This document shows positions 1-6,877 of a stretch of DNA of 19,538 bases, piece after piece. The position numbers and the translations under genes were made by a program. The stretch covers positions 1 to 19,538 of the forward strand of contig DASRJH010000068.1 of assembly GCA_035649575.1 (NCBI GenBank), given 5' to 3'. The notes below the pieces were generated by a model. It saw only the letters and a list, made by a program, of their open reading frames with translations, was not told the DNA's origin and searched no databases. Source of the DNA: DASVAL01 sp035649575. Lineage in GTDB: Bacteria > Planctomycetota > UBA1135 > UBA2386. Position 1 is the stretch's first letter. Each line of letters opens with the position of its first letter.

Positions 1-485
1 GACTCGAGGAGTCGCGCCCGCCTTTGAACCTCTCGGATTGGAGCCCGCGGCGGTCGGCGCACGAAGGGCACCTCACCCAAAATGGTCTGGCTCAGCGAGT
101 TGAGACCTCCGAAATTGCAGTCCCGCTGAGCCGCGCTCGACATAAAGTTTCCAGGCGCTCGATCCCGGCCATTCACCGGGCTTTCGGACACTGCGGACGG
201 GAAAAAGTGACGGCCGGCGTCCTTCAACACCAGCCGTCACCACCCGCTCCATGCATACATCTGCGCAACTCGACTCCCCTGTTCTTCCTCAGGTAGATCA
301 CGGAATTCAGGGGAAGTCCAAGTCACGACGCACGCGGTTTTCTTGGAAATCCAAGGGGGAGGGGGCCACCCGTAAGGTTCAGTGCCCTGGTACTCCGGCC
401 TCAGCAAACCACGGACCGCAATCAGGGAACTGAACTGACCCGACCTTGGGCAAAGGCCGACAATTCCCGCAGGGCGCTGCGACTA
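1..485. other. non-coding stretch, no supported gene
   Basis: No reading frame here has a credible start, a ribosome binding site or family-like protein sequence. The short open frames are rich in Arg, Ser and His and look like chance frames. An 8-bp inverted repeat (GTGACGGC at 207-214 with GCCGTCAC at 233-240, loop 18 nt) and a small hairpin at 343-356 (CTTGG/CCAAG) are visible. Neither is followed by a T-run, so I do not call a terminator. The stretch lies downstream of the minus-strand caspase gene. Confidence 0.5.
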
Positions 486-2246
486 CTACGGCAGGAAGAA
501 GACGAAACTGCCCTGCCCGGGAGGCCGCCGAATGAGCTGCGGAATCTGCATGGACGACCCTGCTCTCGCGAGCGGCATCAGCGTCATGATCTGGGCGTAC
601 AGCTGATCCGCGATCACGAAGTCGCCACGAGGTTCCGCTGGCTTCGGCGTCAGGGCGGTCAGGAACGCCTTGCAGAACGGACCATCGGCAGCCTCCTTGT
701 TGGACGCACCGAGAATCTGCCTGGCCCGTTCGCGGAGGAAGTCACCCGCCAACCGGGTACCATCGCCCTGGCTCGCCTTGCTGGGACGCCCGGACCCCTT
801 GGATTGCGAGAACATCGTGCCAGCGTAGCAGCAGTCGAGCACGACGAGGACGTGTTTGGCTGGGCACTTGTCGAGGAAGTTGCTGATGCGATCCTGGTCC
901 ACGTAGCCATCATGGCGGTTGGGGTCGGGACCCGTCGTGCCCGCCGGTACCAGGAACCACTGGTGGTTGTCCCCAATGCCGTGGCCCGAGAAGTAAAGCA
1001 ACACTCCATCCTCCCGGCCCGGCTCGCTTTCGAGGCGGCTCAACTCATCCTCGATTGCCTGCTTGTTCGCTCGCTTTTCAATCAGCACCTTGATCGAGCC
1101 CTTCCAATGCGCGGGGTCGTTCGCGAGTAGCCTTTGCTGGATGGCCACCACTTCCTCAACCGGTTTCGCCAGCACCGCGTGTCCCGAACCCTGATACTCC
1201 TTTGCAATGCCGATCAGCAACGCGTGGCACTTGTCGTAGCGGGCTTCGAACTTCTCTGGAGGAGACGACGGGTTGATGCCAACCCGTTGCTCCTGCTCGG
1301 GATCACTTGGATCGCGACCACCGAGCCAGTACCCGAGACCTCCGAGAATCAGCGCGGCTGACCCGACAGAGGTGAGCAGCAGGTCTCGCCGGCTCATCCA
1401 AGAAGCGCCTGTTCCGGCGGCAGGCCGCGTCGCCCGCAATGCCTCCGCGGCGGCCTGTGCCGAGGGATAGCGCGCCGTAGCGGCCAGGTGCGTGCAGCGA
1501 CGCAGTACTTCGCAGAGCGCCTTCGGCACGTCGGGCCGCTTCGTGCGCAGGTCGGCCAAGGGGCTCGCCTCGCCGACAGCCGGGGACGGATCGCTGCCGG
1601 TGAGACAGCGGTAGAGCAGACAGCCGAGCGCGAAGACGTCGGTACGCGGGTTGGCCCCTTGGCCGGCCAACTGCTCGGGCGCGACATACGGCGGCAGGTA
1701 TGGGGCGATCGCCGGTTCCGTGCGCCGCTTGTGGTCGATCGACGACTGCATCGGCCTCGCTTCGAAGCCCTTGGCGAACGTGAAGGTGCCAAGCCGAACC
1801 TTGTCGTCCGCGAGCAGACGCACGCTCGCCACCGAGATCGCCCGGTGCACGATGCCGTGGAAGTGCACTGCGCTCAGTGCCTCGGCGAGTTGGATGCCGA
1901 GCTCACGCACCTGGTCGATGCTGAGCGACCCTGCGGCAAGACGGCTCTCGAGCAGTTCCCCTTCCGGTAGATCCAACACGAGAAGGGGACCCTCGGGCGT
2001 CACATCGACCCAGTGGATCGGCTCGATGCCTTCGTGCCGCGCCTTGGCAAGAGCCCTGGCCTCGCGCAGCATCCGTTCTCGCACCGGCGCGGACCACCCA
2101 TCCCAGGCCCCAGCTCCGGGCAGCTTGAGCAGGACCTGACGCTGCAGCACACGATCATAGGCGCGCAGTGTGCGCTCGAATGGCGTCGGGGGTAGCTCCT
2201 CAGCCATCTCGAAGCGGTCAGGTAGCGCCAGCGGTCCAGTCTCCAC
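486..2246 (-). CDS. Pseudokinase-transmembrane-caspase (peptidase C14) fusion protein
   Basis: A 586-residue protein with three parts. Residues 10-275 follow the Ser/Thr (Hanks-type) kinase fold: the beta-3 lysine (VLLK, K41) and the APEQL segment (residues 189-193) are present. The glycine-rich loop is absent, the catalytic HRD is HRA (134-136) and DFG reads TFT (154-156), so it is probably an inactive pseudokinase. Residues 289-308 form one membrane helix, preceded by S-R-R-D-L (285-289). Residues 338-586 are a caspase-like p20 domain with an intact dyad: His422 in YFSGHG and Cys473 in DCCYAG. The topology suggests a cytoplasmic sensor half and an extracytoplasmic protease half, but this is inferred. 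The start is GTG at 2246, chosen because AGAGGAAG lies just upstream; a later ATG (residue 14) has no such site. It is transcribed divergently from the four-paralog array. The domain families are clear; substrate and trigger are unknown. Confidence 0.9.
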   Translation of the reverse strand: METGPLALPDRFEMAEELPPTPFERTLRAYDRVLQRQVLLKLPGAGAWDGWSAPVRERMLREARALAKARHEGIEPIHWVDVTPEGPLLVLDLPEGELLESRLAAGSLSIDQVRELGIQLAEALSAVHFHGIVHRAISVASVRLLADDKVRLGTFTFAKGFEARPMQSSIDHKRRTEPAIAPYLPPYVAPEQLAGQGANPRTDVFALGCLLYRCLTGSDPSPAVGEASPLADLRTKRPDVPKALCEVLRRCTHLAATARYPSAQAAAEALRATRPAAGTGASWMSRRDLLLTSVGSAALILGGLGYWLGGRDPSDPEQEQRVGINPSSPPEKFEARYDKCHALLIGIAKEYQGSGHAVLAKPVEEVVAIQQRLLANDPAHWKGSIKVLIEKRANKQAIEDELSRLESEPGREDGVLLYFSGHGIGDNHQWFLVPAGTTGPDPNRHDGYVDQDRISNFLDKCPAKHVLVVLDCCYAGTMFSQSKGSGRPSKASQGDGTRLAGDFLRERARQILGASNKEAADGPFCKAFLTALTPKPAEPRGDFVIADQLYAQIMTLMPLARAGSSMQIPQLIRRPPGQGSFVFFLP

Positions 2247-2380
2247 GTCTTCCTCTTGTGTGGCCCAGTAGCCAACAGGCTCCGGCTCCTGCCGGCCCGG
2301 TGTGAGCGCGCATTATACGGCTCGTGTCTTCAAACGGCTGATCCTCGTGTCGGGTCACGCTCGACAGAGGAAGAAACGTC

Positions 2381-2458
2381 GAATCCTGCTGCGCCACGCC
2401 AACAGTCTCCCCCTCGGAGGTCCTCCCGAACAACCCACACAAGAGAGGAGACCTGACC
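2381..2458 (+). promoter_or_regulatory. Conserved leader, copy 1 of 4
   Basis: About 78 nt from GAATCCTGCTGCG to the ATG of the first paralog. It shares with the other three copies the blocks ATCCTGCTGCG, CTCCCCCTC followed by a G-rich run, AACCCACAC (varied) and AGGAGACCTGACC, the last holding the ribosome binding site. Distance to the start codon is almost constant (78-81 nt) in all copies. It probably contains the promoter and/or 5' UTR; the exact transcription start cannot be seen. Confidence 0.6.
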
Positions 2459-3058
2459 ATGTTCCGCCTCGCACCCGTCGTTCTGCTCGCCGCCTCCCTG
2501 GGCTCCGTCGCGACCGCCCAGGCCGCCGACCAGGCTGTGCAGAAGAACCCCATCAAGCTGGCCCCGACCGACGGCACCGTGAACGACCCGCAACCTGCCA
2601 AGGGCGATCAAGCGACCGCAGACGGCACCGTGCTACTCGCGCCGAGCGATTACGGGCCCGAGCCAAAGGGCACTGCTTCCCTGAAGATGTCGTTCCACGG
2701 CATCATGGTCGAGGCGAACGTTCACAGCTCAGAGCCGGGCTTCGTGGGTGTCGTCGGTCTCTCGCTCACCCCCGACCTGATCTACCCGTTCGGTATGATG
2801 CCGCTCCTCGCCGACGCCGTGGTGATGGCTTTCGGAGCCACTGATACCCAGTATCTGGGCCTCCGGGCGCCGCTCTCCTCCCTGCCCTCGGAGTCGATCA
2901 CCCTCTTCGGGCAGGCTCTCGTCATCGACGAGAAGGGCTTCTGGTCGAGCAACGTCGTCGGCCTAACCATCGGCGGGAAGAACGACGGCACCGAGCCGGC
3001 GCCGGCCAATGGCTCGCCGATCAACGCCGGCCAGGCCGCAATACCAGCCGCCCACTGA
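2459..3058 (+). CDS. Secreted paralog family protein, copy 1
   Basis: A 199-residue protein with a signal peptide (MFRLAPVVLLAASLGSVATAQA, cleavage near residue 20-22), then a low-complexity Pro/Asp/Gly-rich linker to about residue 72. A conserved globular part of about 100 residues follows, containing GTASLKMSF, SSEPGFVGVVGLSL, PLLADAVV, a pattern close to FGQALVIDEKG, and VGLTIGG. The C-terminal tail is Ala/Pro-rich and ends AAH, as in copies 3 and 4. I do not recognise the domain; the alternating hydrophobic pattern suggests beta-rich structure. The start is supported by GAGGAG 9-14 nt upstream and by conservation of MFRxA in all four copies. It is closest to copy 2. It is probably a monocistronic unit with its own leader and terminator, secreted to the periplasm or beyond. 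Confidence 0.85.
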   Translation: MFRLAPVVLLAASLGSVATAQAADQAVQKNPIKLAPTDGTVNDPQPAKGDQATADGTVLLAPSDYGPEPKGTASLKMSFHGIMVEANVHSSEPGFVGVVGLSLTPDLIYPFGMMPLLADAVVMAFGATDTQYLGLRAPLSSLPSESITLFGQALVIDEKGFWSSNVVGLTIGGKNDGTEPAPANGSPINAGQAAIPAAH

Positions 3059-3081
3059 GGTCTGACTAACGAACGAGCACA

Positions 3082-3116
3082 GCGGGGCATGCGGCCTTTT
3101 GGGGCCCGTGCCCCGC
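3082..3116 (+). terminator. Hairpin terminator after paralog 1
   Basis: GCGGGGCA pairs with TGCCCCGC, and an inner GGCC/GGCC stem closes a TTTTG-containing loop with a small internal mismatch. It is followed by CTGCGTTT. The T-run is short, but the same hairpin and GCGTTT-like tail recur after the other paralogs, supporting a terminator. Confidence 0.65.
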
Positions 3117-3380
3117 CTGCGTTTGTGCCAGGCAATGAGTGTCCGGGTGGAGGTGACTCGACTGAAGTGGCGACGCACGGCGGACTTTCGGCGAGCGACG
3201 CTGAGTGCCTGCAGCACGTCGTGGATATGCGCCTGGCGACCAGGTTGCGTTTGTCGAGAAAGCCGCAGACCTCCATCAGGGCCCGTGGCTCCAACTCATA
3301 TGAGTGAGAGGGCCGGTATGCGTGGACCGAACAGGTCATCAGTTCCGCTGAACCGGACCGCGCCTCAGAAATCCGCCCGA
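3117..3380 (+). other. Intergenic spacer between paralogs 1 and 2
   Basis: No gene is supported here. The last 50 nt or so before the copy-2 leader (about 3335-3380) resemble the sequence before the copy-3 leader (blocks like CATCAG-TCCGC and ATCCGCCCGA/ATCGCCCGA), so the duplicated unit extends upstream of the conserved leader. A promoter could lie in this part. Confidence 0.4.
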
Positions 3381-3459
3381 GAATCCTGCTGCGACGGGTC
3401 CACGGTCTCCCCCTCGGGTTGTCGTTCCAACCAACCCACACAAAGCAGGAGATCTGACC
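3381..3459 (+). promoter_or_regulatory. Conserved leader, copy 2 of 4
   Basis: Same architecture as the leader of copy 1: GAATCCTGCTGCG at the 5' end, CTCCCCCTCGGG (CCC-TCG-GGG hairpin potential), CAACCCACACAAA, then AGGAGATCTGACC with the ribosome binding site directly before the ATG at 3460. Confidence 0.6.
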
Positions 3460-3978
3460 ATGTTCCGCATCGCACACGTCGTTCTGCTCACCGCCTCCCT
3501 GTGCTCCGTCGCGTTCGCACAGAAGAACCCCATCAAGCAGGCCCCGGCCGAGCCAATCGAGGAGCCGATTGCGGCTGGCACAGTGCTCGAGGACGGCACA
3601 GTGGTCAAGGCGCCGAGCGATGAGCCACTCGGCACCGCCTCCCTGAAGATGTCGTTCAACGGCATGTTCGTACAGGCGTACATTCACAGCTCGGAGCCGG
3701 GCTTCGTGGGTGTGGTCGGTCTGTCGCTTAACAAGAACCTGACCTACTCGTTCGGCCTGCCACCGCTCCTCACGGACGCTGTGGTGATGGCCTGGGGCGC
3801 GACCGACGGTGAGGATCTGGACCTTCGGGCCGCGCTGTCCACCTTGCCCGCGGAGTCGATCAACCTCTTCGGGCAGGCTCTCGTCATCGACGAGAAGGGC
3901 CTCTGGTCGAGCAACGTCGTCGGCCTGACCATCGGCGGGAAGCAAGACGGCAACAAGCCGGCGCCAGCCATCAACTAG
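3460..3978 (+). CDS. Secreted paralog family protein, copy 2
   Basis: A 172-residue protein and the shortest of the four. The signal peptide (residues 1-20) ends SVAFA-Q, and the linker is reduced to about 35 residues. The conserved part starts at GTASLKMSF and continues with SSEPGFVGVVGLSL, PPLLTDAVVMAWGATD, FGQALVIDEKG and SNVVGLTIGG. Over this core it is very similar to copy 1, suggesting that copies 1 and 2 duplicated most recently. It lacks the Ala-rich AAH tail of the other three and stops soon after GG-K. The start is supported by AGGAG in the conserved leader. Function is unknown. Confidence 0.85.
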   Translation: MFRIAHVVLLTASLCSVAFAQKNPIKQAPAEPIEEPIAAGTVLEDGTVVKAPSDEPLGTASLKMSFNGMFVQAYIHSSEPGFVGVVGLSLNKNLTYSFGLPPLLTDAVVMAWGATDGEDLDLRAALSTLPAESINLFGQALVIDEKGLWSSNVVGLTIGGKQDGNKPAPAIN

Positions 3979-4000
3979 GGGCTCTCACGAACGAGCACAG

Positions 4001-4034
4001 CGGGGCATGCGGCCTTTTGGGCCTGCATGCCTCG
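4001..4034 (+). terminator. Hairpin terminator after paralog 2
   Basis: CGGGGCATGC pairs with GCATGCCTCG (one G-T pair), and inner GGCC/GGCC closes a short TTTTG-type loop. It is followed by CCTCGTTT. It matches the hairpins after copies 1, 3 and 4. Confidence 0.65.
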
Positions 4035-4120
4035 CCTCGTTTACTCGATGAGATCTCAAGTCTTGTGCGAGCCCAACCTGGCCATCAGCTCCGCGAAGCG
4101 AACCGAGCCAGGAATCGCCC

Positions 4121-4200
4121 GAATCCTGCTGCGCCGGGTCCAGGGTCTCCCCCTCGGGGGGTCGTTCCCGAGCAACCTACCCACGACAGGAGACCTGACC
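4121..4200 (+). promoter_or_regulatory. Conserved leader, copy 3 of 4
   Basis: GAATCCTGCTGCGCCGGGTC, then CTCCCCCTCGGGGGG (a CCCCC/GGGGG hairpin with a TCG loop, the strongest of the four), GTCGTTCC, and ACAGGAGACCTGACC immediately before the ATG at 4201. Confidence 0.6.
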
Positions 4201-4803
4201 ATGTTCCGCATCGCACTGTCCGTCCTTCTCGCCGCCTCCCTCTGCTCCCTCGCGACGGCTCAGGCCGCGGACCTGGCTGTCCAGAAGAGCTCAACCAAGC
4301 AGGAGCCCTCTGCAAACGGTTCCGTGGGCAATGCCCCGGAGAACGGCTCGGAGCCGATTGCAACCGCGACGGTTAACGCCGACGCCGCTGCGGCCAATGC
4401 CGAGCCCAAGCCAGTCGACAAGCCGCTGCCGTTCGCGGTTGCCGAGTTGCAGCTGTCGGTCTCCGATGCCGGACTGCATGCCTCGATACACGGCCCCGAG
4501 GCTGGTTTCGTGGGTGTGCTCGGTCTGTCGCTCACTTGGAATCTGACCCACCCGATCGCGGATCTGCCGCCGCTCCTCGCCGACGCCGTGGTGGTTGCCT
4601 ACGGATTCACCAAGACGCAGGACCTCGAGTTGACGGCGCCGTTCCAGTACATGCCCGCGGATGCGATGTTCCTCTACGCGCAGGCGCTGATCATCGACGA
4701 GAAGGGCCTCTCGGCCAGCGGCATCGTGCCTCTGGTGATCGGTGGGAACGCCGGTGACTCGACCAAGGCCGCCGACGTGGCGCCGATGCCAGCCGCCCAC
4801 TGA
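4201..4803 (+). CDS. Secreted paralog family protein, copy 3
   Basis: A 200-residue protein with a signal peptide (MFRIALSVLLAASLCSLATA-Q) and a long Asn/Gly/Ala/Pro-rich linker to about residue 78. The conserved core carries AELQLSVSDAGLHASIHG, EAGFVGVLGLSL, PPLLADAVVVAYGFTKTQDLEL, YAQALIIDEKG and ASGIVPLVIGG, and the protein ends AAH. FTKTQDLEL and SGIVPLVIG are shared with copy 4 but not with copies 1 and 2, so the array has two subgroups. The start is supported by AGGAG 9-13 nt upstream and by the paralog alignment; upstream in-frame ATGs lie in the untranslated leader. The function is not recognised. Confidence 0.85.
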   Translation: MFRIALSVLLAASLCSLATAQAADLAVQKSSTKQEPSANGSVGNAPENGSEPIATATVNADAAAANAEPKPVDKPLPFAVAELQLSVSDAGLHASIHGPEAGFVGVLGLSLTWNLTHPIADLPPLLADAVVVAYGFTKTQDLELTAPFQYMPADAMFLYAQALIIDEKGLSASGIVPLVIGGNAGDSTKAADVAPMPAAH

Positions 4804-4821
4804 GCCTTCACCCACTCCACA

Positions 4822-4853
4822 ACGGGGCATGCGGCTTTGGCCTGCATGCCCCG
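4822..4853 (+). terminator. Hairpin terminator after paralog 3
   Basis: ACGGGGCATGC pairs with GCATGCCCCGT, an inner GGC/GCC closes a TTTG loop, and the tail CCGCGTTTTT follows. It has the best T-run of the four terminators. Confidence 0.75.
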
Positions 4854-4933
4854 TCCGCGTTTTTAGGCGCCTCGACGCGGGAGCTGGACCAGCTCTCCGG
4901 ACCGTCAGGCAGAGGGGGCACTCAGTTTCGTCC

Positions 4934-5014
4934 GAAATCCTGCTGCGCCCGGTCGAGGCGCTCCCCCTCAGGGGTCGTTCCCAAACGACACTCAACGAAA
5001 ACAGGAGACCTACC
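4934..5014 (+). promoter_or_regulatory. Conserved leader, copy 4 of 4
   Basis: GAAATCCTGCTGCGC, then CTCCCCCTCAGGGG (CCCC-TCA-GGGG hairpin), GTCGTTCCCAAA and AACAGGAGACCTACC directly before the ATG at 5015. It is the most divergent copy, but block order and spacing are kept. Confidence 0.55.
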
Positions 5015-5590
5015 ATGTTCCGCCTCGCTCCCATCGTCCTTCTCGCCGCCGCCCTCAGCTCCGTCGCGTTCGCACAGAAGAACCCCACCAAGCAGGATGC
5101 CAATGGCAACGGTGTGGTCAACGCGCCGTCCGAGAACGGCTCGACCGGCACGGTCAACGCCGACGCCGCCGCGGCCGCTGCAAAGCCCGAGCCCCTGCCG
5201 TTCGCGGGTTCGGCCTACCTGGAACTGTCGGCCCACGACAAGATGATGCACGCCTTCGTGCACGGCGCCGAGCCGGGCTTCGTGGGTGTGGTGGGTCTGT
5301 CGCTGACCCCGGATCTGGCCCACTCGTTCACGGGTCTGCCGCCGCTCCTCGTCGATGCCGTGGTGGTCGCCTACGGTTTCACCAAGACGCAGGACCTCGA
5401 ACTGTCGTGGCCGTTGTTCACGATGCCCGCGGAGTCAATCCAAGTCTACGGGCAAGCAGTCGTCCTCGACGAACAGGGCATCTGGGCAAGCGGCATCGTG
5501 CCTCTGGTGATCGGGCAGGCCAATGGCGACCAACCGGTCAATGGCGTGCAGACCAACGCAGACCTGCCGCCGAAGCCGGCCGCGCACTAG
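5015..5590 (+). CDS. Secreted paralog family protein, copy 4
   Basis: A 191-residue protein with a signal peptide (MFRLAPIVLLAAALSSVAFA-Q) and an Asn/Ala-rich linker to about residue 65. The core carries AYLELSAHDKMMHAFVHG, EPGFVGVVGLSL, PPLLVDAVVVAYGFTKTQDLEL, YGQAVVLDEQG and ASGIVPLVIG, with the AAH C-terminus also found in copies 1 and 3. It groups with copy 3. No catalytic or metal-binding motif is evident. The start is chosen from AGGAG in the leader and from the conserved MFRLA opening. It ends the tandem array and is convergent with the selenoprotein candidate at 5667-6644. Confidence 0.85.
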   Translation: MFRLAPIVLLAAALSSVAFAQKNPTKQDANGNGVVNAPSENGSTGTVNADAAAAAAKPEPLPFAGSAYLELSAHDKMMHAFVHGAEPGFVGVVGLSLTPDLAHSFTGLPPLLVDAVVVAYGFTKTQDLELSWPLFTMPAESIQVYGQAVVLDEQGIWASGIVPLVIGQANGDQPVNGVQTNADLPPKPAAH

Positions 5591-5604
5591 GCCTTCGTGG
5601 CGAA

Positions 5605-5638
5605 ACGGGGCATGCAGGCACTGGCCTGCATGCCCCGT
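5605..5638. terminator. Perfect 15-bp hairpin, probable bidirectional terminator
   Basis: ACGGGGCATGCAGGC and its exact reverse complement are separated by four bases (ACTG). On the plus strand CGGCGTTT follows; on the minus strand the stem ends CCCCGTTT. It lies between two convergent genes and is the most regular member of the hairpin family found after each paralog, so it could end transcription from both sides. Confidence 0.75.
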
Positions 5639-5666
5639 CGGCGTTTCGTGGCACCCCTTGCGGTTC

Positions 5667-6644
5667 CTACTTCTCGGGCGGGGGCGATTCGAGCGCCTTC
5701 AGGATGCGCGCGGCCCGTTCGCCGACCTTCGTGGTGCCAGCGGACTTGATCATCGCCTGCAGCGCCTTCGGCGCGCCTTCGCCCTTCTTCTCGCGCAATT
5801 GCTTGACGATCTTGTCGAGCTTGCGATCTTGGGCCAGTTCGGCCTTGCCGGTTTCGGTGTCGAACTCGGCGACGAGCGGAGTCACTTCCGCGACCCACTC
5901 GGCCTTGGTACCAACGCTCTTCAGCAGGTTCTTCGCGGCCGCCTGCGCGTCGAGCCAGCGTCCCTGCGCCTGCAGCGTCGCGACCGCCTTCTTGGCCGAA
6001 GCGTAGCGCCGATCGACTTCACCCTGCAGCTGCGTGCGTTCGTTGCCCTCGGGCATCGCCGCGACGATCGCGGCGGCGCCGGCAAGGTCGCCCTTGCCAT
6101 AGAGGGCCGCGCGGAGCTTGCGGGCCTCCGCGGTGTCACCCCAGCCCTTCTTGACCTTGGCCAACTCGGCCGTGACCAGTTCCTCGATCTTCTTCGCATC
6201 GCCGACCGGGTGTCCGGACCACAGCAGGGTGCCGTCGACGCCGATCAGCGCGCCATGCGGAATGCCCTTCGACTCCGGGATCGGAACGAACACACTGACG
6301 CTGGAGAAGCAATTGTTGTCGGGGAACTTGCTCCAGAGGAAGGACTCGAGCGTCGCGTCGTCGGCTCCTTGTGCCTCGACGAGGATGGACACGAGACCTT
6401 TGCTCGAGAGTTCGTGATCGTGCTTGATGGCGCTCGGCACGGAGCTGCTAATGCAGGGGGTTCAATGTGTGCCCCACATGTCGATCATCACGGGCTGGCC
6501 GAGGAACTCCGACAGGGTCTGCCGTCCGTCTCCATTCAAGAACTGCGGAAAGGTCACTTCGGGGACCTTCTCGCCGACAGCGGCTCGCTGCTGCGCGGCG
6601 ATGGGCAGCGCGAGCAGCAGGGAAGACACGAACAGACGATTCAT
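5667..6644 (-). CDS. Secreted thioredoxin/TlpA-like selenoprotein (in-frame TGA read as Sec)
   Basis: One reading frame of 325 residues interrupted only by TGA at 6464-6462 (residue 61). Residues 1-18 are a signal peptide (MNRLFVSSLLLALPIAA). Residues 24-60 match the start of a TlpA/AhpC-like thioredoxin fold (GEKVPEV, then a PVMIDMWGT strand). The motif reads W-G-T-H-U-T-P-C, where relatives have W-C-x-x-C, so TGA sits at the first redox Cys and C64 is the resolving Cys. The frame continues in the fold: VSILVEAQ strand, and cis-proline region GIPHGALIGVDG (Pro129). Residues 150-325 are helical and Ala/Lys-rich. The expected role is an extracytoplasmic thiol redox protein; the substrate is unknown. 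The start is ATG 6644, with GGAG 7 nt upstream; TTG 6650 is less likely. A SECIS-like hairpin follows the TGA. Pseudogene is the alternative, but the motif position argues against it. Confidence 0.88.
6430..6448 (-). promoter_or_regulatory. SECIS-like hairpin for the thioredoxin-like selenoprotein
   Basis: In the mRNA, GC-(bulged A)-GCUC pairs with GAGC-GC around the 6-nt loop CGUGCC, giving six base pairs with one bulge. The loop starts 20 nt after the UGA and its second base is G. This matches the known bacterial SECIS pattern: a short hairpin inside the coding region just after UGA with a G among the first two loop bases, bound by SelB. Confidence 0.7.
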
Positions 6645-6877
6645 GGGCAAACTCCAGTTGTCACAGGGCGCCGGAGTCTACGGCAACGCGTAGCTCGATG
6701 CGCTGTCCCACGACTGCAACACATGTATTCGCAGCGTCGAGCGGCGCCGGGCCAGGGGCGATGGACACGCCGGTGCCGACGGCGGGAGCGGGCGTCGAGC
6801 GGACCCTCCCGGTCGTGGCACCGTCCCCGTGGGCAGGGTATGACCGTTCGCCCTCTGTTGCGTTCCTCCCCGCGTCA

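Noticed and set aside
207..240. 8-bp inverted repeat with an 18-nt loop in the first intergenic stretch
   Set aside because: It has no T-run and no adjacent gene for which position would give it a role; it could be chance.
24..296. Open frame of 90 codons at the window start
   Set aside because: It has no ribosome binding site and no protein-like pattern or family feature.
6462..6464. TGA as a true stop or frameshift pseudogene of the thioredoxin-like gene
   Set aside because: Both sides are in the same frame, both fit one thioredoxin fold, the TGA falls exactly on the redox Cys and a SECIS-like hairpin follows. Random decay would not place it there, and codon quality is high on both sides.
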